This document shows positions 55,785-64,000 of a stretch of DNA of 64,000 nucleotides, piece by piece. The stretch's first letter is position 1; every line of letters starts with the position of its first letter. The notes beneath the pieces are model-generated. The model was not told where the DNA came from and did no database searches. It saw only the letters and a list, made by a program, of their open reading frames with translations. Both the position numbers and the translations under genes were made by a program. The DNA is from Cynocephalus volans. Taxonomy: Eukaryota; Chordata; Mammalia; Dermoptera; Cynocephalidae. The stretch covers positions 190,050,501 through 190,114,500 of the forward strand of contig NC_084461.1 in assembly GCF_027409185.1 (NCBI RefSeq), in the 5' to 3' direction.

Positions 55785-56430
55785 GCCTATCCTCTTCCCT
55801 CCTTCCCTCCTTTCTTTCCTTCCTTCCTTCTTTCCTTCCCTCCCTCCCTCCCTCCTACTTATGAGTGAGAACATGTATTTCTCTCTCTGTGCCAGGCTTA
55901 TTTCACGTAACATAATTTTCTCCAAGTTCATCCATGTTGCTGCAAATGGCAGAATTTCATTCTTTTTTGTGGCTAAATTGTATTCCATTGTGTATATATA
56001 TACACCACATTATCTTTATCCAGTTGTCTATCAATGGGCATTTAGGTTAGTTCAATATCTTGGGGCTGTAAATAGAGCTGCAATAAACATGGCGGTGCAG
56101 GTATCCCTTCCACATGGAGATTTCCAATTCCTTTGGGTATATACACAGCAGTGGGATTGCGGGATTATATAGTAATTCTATCTGCAGTTTGAGAAACCTC
56201 CATGCTATTTTCCATAAAGACTGTACTAATTTACTGTCCTACCAATAGTGTAGAAGAAATCCCCCTTCCCTGCATCCTTGTCAGCATTTGTTATTCTCTG
56301 TCTCTTTCATAACACCCAGTCTAACTGGGGTGAGATGATATCTCAGTGTGGTTTTGATTAGCATTTCCCTGATGATTAGTGATATTGAGCATTCTTTCAT
56401 GTACCTATTGGCCATATAAATTAATTTTAA
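55785..56430 (-). mobile_element. L1 ORF2 3' end preceded by (CCTT)n tract
   Basis: A pyrimidine tetranucleotide tract (55785-55857) leads into minus-strand L1: TACTTATGAGTGAGAACATG, TCCAAGTTCATCCATGTTGC, CTAAATTGTATTCCATTGTG, AATAGAGCTGCAATAAACAT, GTGGTTTTGATTAGCATTTC, CCTGATGATTAGTGATATTG. The lost 3' UTR has been replaced by, or degenerated into, the CCTT tract. Confidence 0.88.
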
Positions 56431-56499
56431 AATGTCCAAATGTGTGAGAGAGGATGGAATCTTAGAAAAACTGAATAGAATTTAGTCTGGCTTAGAGGG

Positions 56500-56935
56500 T
56501 CAGCAGGAGCCTGAGGTCCCCTGGGCATTCTGAGGGCCTGGGGGAACTACAGCGCCCCTGTGCACCTCCTTTACTCTGGACGGGCTTAATTTCACCCAAA
56601 AGGGCCTTTACACCAGCTGGGCATGTTTAAACGTTTGCTGCCCTTCCTTCCCCATCCTTTCCTTCAGGATTCATTAAAATCTCATTTACTGAGCTGTAAA
56701 GAGACTTCCTGCTGACACCTGCCCAAGTTGGCATCCTGGGGGAAGAGAGGAGGAAGAAGGGAGAGAAAAAGGATTAATTTTCTGCACACTGCTGCTGTTG
56801 AAAGCTTCAAAGCCTCTGTGGCCCGACAGCACCTCCATCATCCCACACCTTTTGGGAGTTATAATTTATTAATAGAGACATCTGGTGGGTATTTATTATG
56901 CAACTATTGTGTGCATGAAATGAAGAATCAAGGTG
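56500..56935. other. repeat-free segment, candidate conserved non-coding element
   Basis: Contains GTTTAAACGTTTGCTGCCC, CAGGATTCATTAAAATCTC, ATTTACTGAGCTGTAAAG, GAGTTATAATTTATTAATAG, GTATTTATTATGCAAC. It is complex and free of known repeats; judged by appearance only. Confidence 0.3.
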
Positions 56936-57439
56936 GGAGGCAGGGAGGAGGCGGGAGGCTGCCCTTCGCAGTATTTTAGGGAGAAACTTCTGTGAGTAGC
57001 TTCCACCGGAGTCAGGACTAATTCCCTTTGTCTTGGGCCATGGATTCTGGCTTTGGTGGGAGGATTCCTCTGACCTTTTCAGGGTGCACCTAAGCAGGTG
57101 ACTTCAGATAGCAGCTGAAGCAGGTCTAGAAGGCCATTTCTCGAGTCTCTGATCATTCTTTCTCTCCACCCCTGTTTCTTGGCAATTCCCTTCCCTCTAG
57201 TGAGTCTCTTGAAAATGAGCCGGTTGAGGGCACAAATCTTTTGACTTTTTGTTAGCAGCATAACTCTTTTTCTGAACGATATTTTATTTGGAAGCTAAAT
57301 ATTTGACAGGTAAGAGTGGAACTGGATAAAGACATTTAGTGGCTAAAAGCATTCAAAATATCATGGTGAACTTTACACAATTACAATTTAAAATAATACT
57401 AAACTATTAATTAAGTGTAGGAAGTCTAACAAGCTTCAC

Positions 57440-57765
57440 TTTTTTTTCTTTTTTGCCATATTTGATACTCTATCATTTAGCTTTTGCTATGTAACAAACC
57501 ATCTTAAAACAACAATTTTTTTTTAACAATCCCCTATTCATGGGCACCTGAGTTATTTCTAACTTTTCACTATTTTCACCAAAAAATAAATCCCCCAAAT
57601 AAACATCCTAACCTCACATAAATTTGTGTACATGTGCAATTATTTCCATAGGATGGATTGCTGGCGTCATAGGATATGTATATTACATTTCAGTGAGTAC
57701 TTTCCAGTTGCCCTCCAGGTCACATTCCCATAACACTGCATGAAACTTCCACGTGTCAACGAGCG
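57440..57765 (-). repeat. LTR-end scrap followed by old L1 fragment
   Basis: The 57470-57515 part (TCATTTAGCTTTTGCTATG, TAACAAACCATCTTAAAAC) resembles a MaLR LTR end. The rest (CATGGGCACCTGAGTTATTTC, CATAGGATGGATTGCTGGCG, CAGTTGCCCTCCAGG) is L1-like on the minus strand. Confidence 0.55.
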
Positions 57766-57769
57766 AGCA

Positions 57770-57975
57770 CAAGCTTCATGCTGCACTCACTCCAAGCACG
57801 GTCCCCAGAAGGGCAGCAGCGGCAGCATCACCTGGGAGCCTGATGGAAATGCAAATCCTCAAGCTCCACCCAAGACCTCCTGAATCCATATTTCTGCAGA
57901 TGGGACCCAGAAATCTGTGTTTGAGCCAGCTCTCCAAGTGATTCTTAGGCACGCTAGTTTGAGAGGCACTGAAAT
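57770..57975 (+). mobile_element. MER5A (hAT-Charlie MITE)
   Basis: CACTCCAAGCACGGTCCCC, AGCATCACCTGGGAGCCTG, ATGGAAATGCAAATCCTC, CAGAAATCTGTGTTTGAGCC, CTAGTTTGAGAGGCACTG. Confidence 0.88.
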
Positions 57976-58214
57976 CTATCACAGGTCACCCCACTGCACT
58001 GTCCAGGAGCTTTCATGGGTTCATACTGGTACCCACTTGGGGTTTGCATTATCTTTTCCCAATAAAGGTGTTTAGGTTCTAGATTGGGCAGTAAAACATC
58101 TACTAAAATGATCACAGATGTATTTTGGGTAAGGGGCATAGAACCAATTCCTCCCCCACAGTTTCTCCCCCTCCCTCCACCCCAAAGACAGCTCTGAGCA
58201 TTTCGTCCTGTGGG

Positions 58215-58260
58215 CGGGGCACGGCACATCACATGCGCACACACGGCACATCACGCTCTG
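58215..58260 (+). repeat. short duplicated GCACATCAC motif
   Basis: GGCACATCACATGCGCAC and GGCACATCACGCTC occur next to each other in a CpG-bearing stretch. A tiny local duplication. Confidence 0.5.
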
Positions 58261-58634
58261 CAGGTACGCCAGCTCTGGACAGGTGCTATAGAGCCCCGGC
58301 TCCCATCACCTGGGGGCAGTGTCCTTGTTTTCATCCCCATCCACACACACACACATCAGCATTTGAAGTCAGTGGTGGGTTCTTGGTGTCTCTGGAATTT
58401 ACATTCCCCTAATTAGACCGATCTACTGTGGTCCTCAAAATGAAGCCCAGTTGGAAAAAAAAGGTGTTTGAGACCAACAGTCAAAAGCTCCTGAGATTTG
58501 AAGTGCTAAACGGCATCCTCTAAATCCAAGAGCCACATGTCATCATGATGAGGAGGGTGAAGGGTCCGGGGCAGCAGACTCTGGTTTGGGAGAAAAAGCA
58601 TGAGACTGGACCAGTTGACTGCCTTTTGTAAAGG

Positions 58635-58930
58635 AGGGACAGCATGGTGGCTCAGAGCACAGGCTGTATTCCCCATGCAAAAAAATCTGCTTCAAGCTGT
58701 GTGACCATAGGCAAGTGAGTAACTCCTCTGAGCCTTCGGTATAGTAGAGAGGAGAATAATGCCTACCGCATAAAATATTGTGAAAATTCAATGAGGCAGT
58801 GAGTGTGAACCCTGTGAGGTAAATATTATTATTAACTCCATTTGACAGATGAAGAAACTGGAGTTCAGAGAGATGCAATAATTTTCCCAGTCACATAGTG
58901 CCAGGATTTGAACGTGGATCAATCTGAATC
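58635..58930. repeat. sense MIR followed by antisense MIR
   Basis: The sense copy is 58635-58800 (GGTGGCTCAGAGCACAGGCT, GTGTGACCATAGGCAAGTG, CTCCTCTGAGCCTTCGG). The antisense copy is 58800-58930 (TTATTATTAACTCCATTTGAC, AGATGAAGAAACTGGAG, GTGCCAGGATTTGAACG). Confidence 0.85.
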
Positions 58931-59125
58931 CAAAGCGCAAGGTTTTTTTCCCCCATTGCATCCTAATGTCTCAACAGGTTCTGGGTTCAGTGTTTCCAGA
59001 CTGAGACAGGAAATCTGGGAGCTGCAGGAAAAAGAATTGGTCCAGGAGGGGTGTTTCCGAAAGTTCTTTTTTTCCCCCAACATTCCTGCCACTGAAAGTC
59101 AGGCTAAGTTACCTAGAAATTCTCC

Positions 59126-59130
<5 letters not shown>

Positions 59131-59179
<49 letters not shown>

Positions 59180-59190
59180 TTCTCTCTCTC
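59131..59190 (+). repeat. (TC)n microsatellite
   Basis: Nearly perfect TC units for about 60 bases, with two TTT interruptions at the right end. Confidence 0.95.
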
Positions 59191-59522
59191 ATATGTTGAT
59201 CCACATGGGCGGGGAATTGAGTTTGGACACTCTTACTGCCCTACCATTAGGGGTGTCTGCAGATGTCTAAGGAGATTCCTGATTTCAAAATACCACACAC
59301 CAGCCACTGACCCAGGTTGCACATCTTGTTTTATTCTTTTTGGTCCCCTCCCACCCGGAGTTCGTGACTCATTCTCTTCCCTTCTCCTCCCTATAAAAGC
59401 ATTCTATTCATTCATTAATTCAGATTCAGTGCCCACTATATGTGCAGTGCCATTAGGTAATTTTCCACTGAATTGTCACTATAGCAAGGATTTAAGACAC
59501 AGTTTCACACCAAAATGTTGAA

Positions 59523-59570
59523 GAAGAAGGAGGAGGAGGAGAAGGGGGATAGAGGAGGAAGAGGAGGGGG
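59523..59570 (+). repeat. (GGA/AGG)n purine tract
   Basis: AAGAAGAAGGAGGAGGAGG then GAGGAAGAGGAGGGGG. Confidence 0.85.
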
Positions 59571-59574
59571 ACAC

Positions 59575-59815
59575 AAGTTAACCTTTTTTGAGCATTCACC
59601 AAGTTCCAGGATCTAAGCTAAGCACTGTATATATACAATCTACTCATCCCTCATATGAACCCTATGATACTATTATCCTCTTTGACAAATGAGCAAACTA
59701 AGGCTCAGAGATGCTAGTAAGTTGTGCCTAAGGCTATACATCCAGGAGAAGGCAGCGCCAGGAAAGGAATCTAGGCTCTGTGGCCCCAAAGCCTACTCCT
59801 TCTTACCCTCTCTTA
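59575..59815 (-). repeat. MIR SINE
   Basis: TTTTGAGCATTCACCAAGTT, CTAAGCTAAGCACTGTATA, CTATGATACTATTATCCTC, AACTAAGGCTCAGAGATGC. Confidence 0.82.
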
Positions 59816-60114
59816 GGTGATAGCATCTTCATAGGAACGAGGGGAATGAGTTTTTAAGGCTGTAATAGTAGGCAGCCACCAGGTCTGCTTAGGTAGAGGA
59901 TCTTCCCTGCCAGCAGCTGGTTTGTAAGAGTTAGTCTGGGAAACCCCAACAGTCACCTGAAGAGGCAGCCCCATGAAATCGTGGAGCCCAGTCTGACATC
60001 TCAGTGTGCTCCCAACGTTCCCAATACATGGTAAGTCTTCAGTTCATCAATTTGAGTCCTTATCCCTCACTAAAAATTTAGGGCATCTCTATAGATTAAA
60101 AGGATGGTCACACT

Positions 60115-60325
60115 AGTGAGACCTACTGTGTACTGGGTTCTTGCCCTGTGCTAAGCACTTTGCATGCATTTTCACATTTAATCCTGCCAGTGGCCCTGTG
60201 GGTATATTCTACTAACATACCCACTTAACAGACCAGGAAACTGATGGTCAGAGTGGTGTAGAGCCCCAGGACACACTGCCAATAACTGGCAGACCCAGGG
60301 TTTCAATCATTAACCCCACCAAGTG
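60115..60325 (-). repeat. MIR SINE
   Basis: CTGTGCTAAGCACTTTGCAT, TTTCACATTTAATCCTGCC, CTTAACAGACCAGGAAACTG, CAATAACTGGCAGACCC. Confidence 0.82.
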
Positions 60326-61456
60326 AAGGAAGGCTCAGGTTGGCACACAGTAGGCTCTCTGGGTGTTTTCTGGATTGGATACAATACTCTGAGTAACTTG
60401 TCCAAGGAAAGCGATACTTTGGCCTCCAGCTTTGGTCTTTAAAAAGATCACTGGACTCTGGTCTTAAGGATGCAGAGTTGGTGTCCTGTGCCCAGAGGCC
60501 CTTGGCAAGGGAGCCACTGTCTTGTCACAAGGACCAATTCCCAAGGACGCCATGCCCACATTGCTCCCCAGCCCAGAGAGGCCTAGACAGACCCATTCTG
60601 TCTCCTGTGAGCAAAGGCTTTGGTTTGAAAAACCAATCTGTTTGCTTTTGGAATTAAAACAGGAAAATCCACAGGAGGCTTGTGGGTTCCCACTGAGAGC
60701 AATCGGCGACATTTTCAAACACTGGATAAGCTGTTTGTCAACTGCGTGTTCTGCAGCAGAGGATGGGGGAAGGGTTTAGAGAGATGCTGACAGCCTCCAG
60801 CACTGTCTACTCACCTGCAGTCTGCAGATGGAGGCAATTCTCCTGTGCAGGGCCTCTCAGAGACCCCCACCCCTGCTGATGTCTCTGGAGCCATGAATGT
60901 CCAGGAGTGTGATTTTCCTGTGCACAGTGACTCCAGCAAGTTGTTTGGGGGTGTGTGAGGCATTGGCTTCAGGTCTGGCCCATGGCTGACCATGCTCATG
61001 ACTTACTGTGAGCTGCAGGAATATATCACTGGAAGGTCTCCACTGGGTTCCAGGTCCAGAATCTCACTGGTGTTCAGTTTTGGTCACTGAGCTACTTTGT
61101 AAAGGCAGGAAATAAATGGAAGCGCATCAGAATAGCCATCAGGGAGAGAAGTGGGGACAAAGGAAAGAAGAACAGGGCAGTTGAAACATCCATCTCCAGA
61201 GAAAACCAAAGGAACCTGGGGACAGGTCTGAATTAGGTTATGACTAGGGCTCTTTGGGAAAGGTAGGTTGTCTTCATTATGCAGGAGTCCACTGTATCCT
61301 TTAAAGGTAATGAAAAGAAACAGCAGGATGAGGGGTTATTGGCACACTGTATGGAAGATCTTTCCAACAGAATGGCACAGACTGCACATGGGAGTGAGAC
61401 TTCCACCGCAAAGAGCATTCAAGCAAGGATAAAAGAACACCTGCCAGGGAGGCCAT
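60326..61456 (+). other. RPH3A intron, nothing assigned
   Basis: No exon or repeat is recognised here. Confidence 0.4.
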
Positions 61457-62043
61457 GGCAGACAGACTTCAGGGTGGTCCCCTATGATCCCTGCCTCCTG
61501 GTGTTCCTGCCTTTGTGTAATCCCCTCCCCTTGAATGTAGGCAGGACCTGTGCTTTGCTTCTAACCTATAGAATACAGCCAAGGAGATGGGATGTCACTT
61601 GCATGATTACATCATGTTATATGAGACTGTCAGTTGACAGAAGCTAGAGATTCTCCTTGCAGACTTGATGACAGAAGTGGCTCACAGGATGAAATTGGAG
61701 AAGGGCATGTGATTAGGAATTGCAGGCAGCCTCTGGGACCAGAGGGTTGCCTCTTGCCAACAGCCAACAAAACCCTGGGGCCCTTAGTCATACAGCTGCA
61801 AGTAGATGAATTCTACCAACAACCCAAATCTGCTTGGATGTTGGTTCTTCCCCTATCAAGCCTCCAGATGAGAACACAGCCCATTCCACATTCAGCTGCA
61901 GCCTTGTGAAACTCTGAGCAGAAGACCCAGTTAAGCCATGCCCAAACTCCTGACCCATGGAAACTGTGAGGTAATAAACATGTGTCATTTTAAGCCCCAA
62001 CCTTTGTAAGAATTTGTTATGTAGCAATAGAAAATGAATACAG
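61457..62043 (+). repeat. MaLR LTR (MLT1-like), near full length
   Basis: It opens TGGCAGACAGACTTCAGGG. It then has TTTGTGTAATCCCCTCCCC, ATGGGATGTCACTTGCATG, GAACACAGCCCATTCC, CAGCCTTGTGAAACTCTGAG, ACCCATGGAAACTGTGAGG, and ends GTTATGTAGCAATAGAAAAT. A solo LTR. Confidence 0.85.
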
Positions 62044-62115
62044 ACACTATGGATGGGACATTACATCCACCTTTCTCTATCCTCTAGCTGGACTGGTTTT
62101 TCCAGTTATGTGATG

Positions 62116-62612
62116 TTTTAGTGGCTTAAAACAACAGAAACTATTTCTTATCTCTTGTGGTTTCTGCGACTGGAATTTGAGAGTGGCTTGGCTGGGCGGC
62201 TCTGACACGGGGTTACTCATGCAGTGGCAGTCACATGTCACCTGGGGTGGCAGTTATCTGAAGGCTTGATAGGGACTAAAAGATCCACTCACATAGCCAG
62301 CAGATTGGTGCTGGCTGTTGGCTGGGGGCCTCAGTTCTCTCCACATGGGCCTCTCCACAGGGATGTGTGAGCATCCCCATGACATGGCAGCTGGTTTCCC
62401 CCAGAGCAAGTGATCCAAGAGCCCAAGGTAAATGCTATAATGTCTTCTATGACCTGGACTTGGAAGCCACACAGTGTCACTTCTACTGCATTTAGTTAGT
62501 AATGAGGGACCAGCCTAGTATCAGTGTGGGAGGAGACTATACAAGGGAGCATCTGAATACCAGGGGGCAGGGATCCCTGGGGACCACCCAGTAGGCTAGC
62601 TACCAGACTGGT
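62116..62612 (-). repeat. MaLR LTR (MLT1-like), inverted relative to its neighbour
   Basis: Minus-strand LTR: TAGTGGCTTAAAACAACAG, AAGGCTTGATAGGGACTAAA, CCACATGGGCCTCTCCACAG, GACATGGCAGCTGGTTTCC, CCCAGAGCAAGTGATCCAAG, AGTGTGGGAGGAGACTATAC, GCTAGCTACCAGACTGG. Confidence 0.88.
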
Positions 62613-62619
62613 CTTTCTC

Positions 62620-63070
62620 CCTTTAGGCATGCTGCCCACTCTCTTGACTCTGGGCCTTTGCTAGACCCAAGCTCTTCCCATACCTTCCCCTCACCCCTCC
62701 AGCTTATCTATGAGGTCTCAGCAGGTTCCAGCCATAGTTTTGTGGGACCTGAAGCTTATATAATTTAGGGGGCCCTCTTCAAGATCAAGATGACAAAAAT
62801 GTCTTTCTTTTGCAAATGTTTCTAATCACATGACCTTTACTAGGGCCTGTCCCAGGGCCTTAGAAGGTGGCTATACAAAGGGTCCTAAAGCTTCAGCTTT
62901 GCCAGGATCACAGTGAATCCTTGTCATGTCCTTAAGGAGCTCTCCCTGATCCCTAGTCTAAATAACTTCCATTGCTTCAGCCTCTCTGTGTGTCACACAT
63001 GTATGTAGACATTTAACCTCCATATCAGCCATAAGGGACCAGGTCTTATTCAAAAACTCTTTTTAAGTGA
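62620..63070 (+). repeat. L2 LINE 3' region (degraded)
   Basis: CTGGGCCTTTGCTAGACCC, AGGAGCTCTCCCTGATCCC, TCTAAATAACTTCCATTGC fit the L2 3' region in sense orientation, with unassigned sequence between (about 62720-62880). Confidence 0.5.
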
Positions 63071-63074
63071 TATT

Positions 63075-63650
63075 ACTCTCAGATATTAATCTAAGTGCCA
63101 TGGACACAACAGTAAACAGAGCCAGACAAGGTAATCTATATTCTGGTGGGAGGAGAGGAACAATAAACAGGTAACAAGAAAAAATTTTTAAAAATAACTT
63201 CAGCTAGAGATGGGTGCACTGGAGAAAGTGAACTGGTGTAATGAGAGGTCAGAGAAGTCCTCTCTGAGATGGGAGTGAGAGAAGGAGCTAGCCATGGGAA
63301 GATCTGGGGAGAGAAGTGTTCCTGGCAGGCAGATCAGCAAGTGAAAAGGCCCTGAGGCAAAAACAAGGTTTGGGTGTTCAAGATTGAGCAGAGAGATCAG
63401 TGTGGCTGGAGCCAGGGGAAGCAAGGGGTGATGAGGACAGAGAGGCAGGTAAAGGACAGACCAGGCAGGACTTGGCAGAATGAGCAAGAAGACTGGGTTT
63501 TATTTTTATTAAGGTAGAATTCATATACCACAAAATTTTTGATTATTCACAGCGTTGTGCAATAACCACTTCTACCTAGTTATGGGTTTTATTCTATGTC
63601 AGTGAGATGCCACTGGATGATTTGGAACAGGGGGGAGGGGACCAATGAGC
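63075..63650 (-). repeat. L2 LINE with small L1 insertion
   Basis: Reverse-complement L2: AAGTGCCATGGACACAACAG, GTCAGAGAAGTCCTCTCTGA, AAAGGCCCTGAGGC, CAGTGTGGCTGGAGCCAG, AAGACTGGGTTTTAT. At about 63497-63582 an L1 3' scrap (ATTAAGGTAGAATTCATATACC) interrupts it; L2 then resumes (TCAGTGAGATGCCACTGG). Confidence 0.75.
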
Positions 63651-64000
63651 ATAGTTAGCATTTGTTTATCTCAGAGGCACCTGCTCCAAGACTATACCTG
63701 GGAAGGCAAGGTGTGTTTCCACCTGAATTTTCCCAGGCCACATCCTCCTTCCCTTTCTCTCAGTAGGACTTGCCCCAAGACATCTGCTTTTCTTTCAAAC
63801 TCTTCCTTCTCTGCTCTTCAGAATAAACCAGCTAAGGTGGAAGGATGGCAGAGGAGGGAGGAAGAGGGGCTTTTAATTTCCATCTTCGAGTGTCAAAAGG
63901 CAATTTCATGCCTGCTGACATGATTAGAGCAGTGGAGGTAGCCAAGGCTGGCGGCTAATGGGGTGCCAGCTCCTGGGGATTCGGAGTTACTGATTTCTTC

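Larger units (their letters stand above)
54516..64000 (+). other. RPH3A: RPH3A intron after the microexon (partial)
   Basis: The donor is GTGAGT at 54516. I looked for the next exon (expected peptide LQAGWSVHP-like) on the + strand and did not find it, so it lies beyond the window. The interval holds only the repeats listed separately plus unassigned sequence. Confidence 0.75.

Noticed and set aside
54516..64000. next RPH3A coding exon
   Set aside because: I looked for an acceptor followed by the expected LQAGW-like reading and found none. It must lie beyond the right edge.
1..64000. a novel multi-gene system
   Set aside because: Apart from two RPH3A exons, no conserved open frames, operon-like arrangement or RNA-gene clusters are visible. 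The window is ordinary mammalian intronic and flanking DNA.

Overview
This window is mammalian nuclear DNA. It is non-coding almost everywhere, with interrupted short ORFs, dense ancient placental repeats (MIR, L2, L1, MaLR LTRs, MER5A), microsatellites, and one split protein-coding gene on the + strand. Two dimeric tRNA-derived SINEs (44384-44526 and 45281-45445, both minus strand with poly-A tails and target-site duplications) carry the lineage signal. They resemble the tRNA-Ile-derived CYN SINEs of colugos (Dermoptera). I see no Alu, B1/B2, CAN-SINE or bovine SINE. The L1 3' ends at 21095-21785 and 23833-24331 are not decisive. A colugo (Galeopterus-like) is my best guess. Horseshoe bats have a similar tRNA-Ile SINE and are the main alternative.

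The gene is RPH3A (rabphilin-3A, a synaptic Rab3A/Rab27 effector). Its first coding exon is at 50477-50565: ATG at 50495, peptide beginning MTDTVFSNSSNRW and running to LQS plus two bases of the next codon. A 12-nt microexon follows at 54504-54515 and completes N-D-K-E plus two bases of Q. The remaining exons (Rab-binding zinc-finger domain and two C2 domains) lie beyond the right edge.

About 39 kb upstream, a GC-rich segment at 11250-11800 carries a near-consensus RE1/REST site (11500-11520), a long (GA)n tract (11865-11919) and a strong splice donor at 12273/12274. I interpret this as a neuron-restricted promoter and a 5' non-coding exon of RPH3A. If so, 12274-50476 is a first intron and 1-11250 is upstream flank or an intron of a longer isoform.

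Layout: 1-11250, upstream flank rich in MIR, L2 and MaLR; 11250-12273, putative promoter and 5' UTR exon; 12274-50476, large intron with L1, L2, MIR, MER5A, a Tigger-like element split by an L1, a palindromic mariner-like MITE, two lineage-specific SINEs and an L1-mobilised copy of an LTR-terminated transcript; 50477-54515, the two coding exons; 54516-64000, partial third intron. I found no bacterial, viral-defence or CRISPR-like system. The items most worth a second look are regulatory (RE1 site, microexon) and mobile-element derived.
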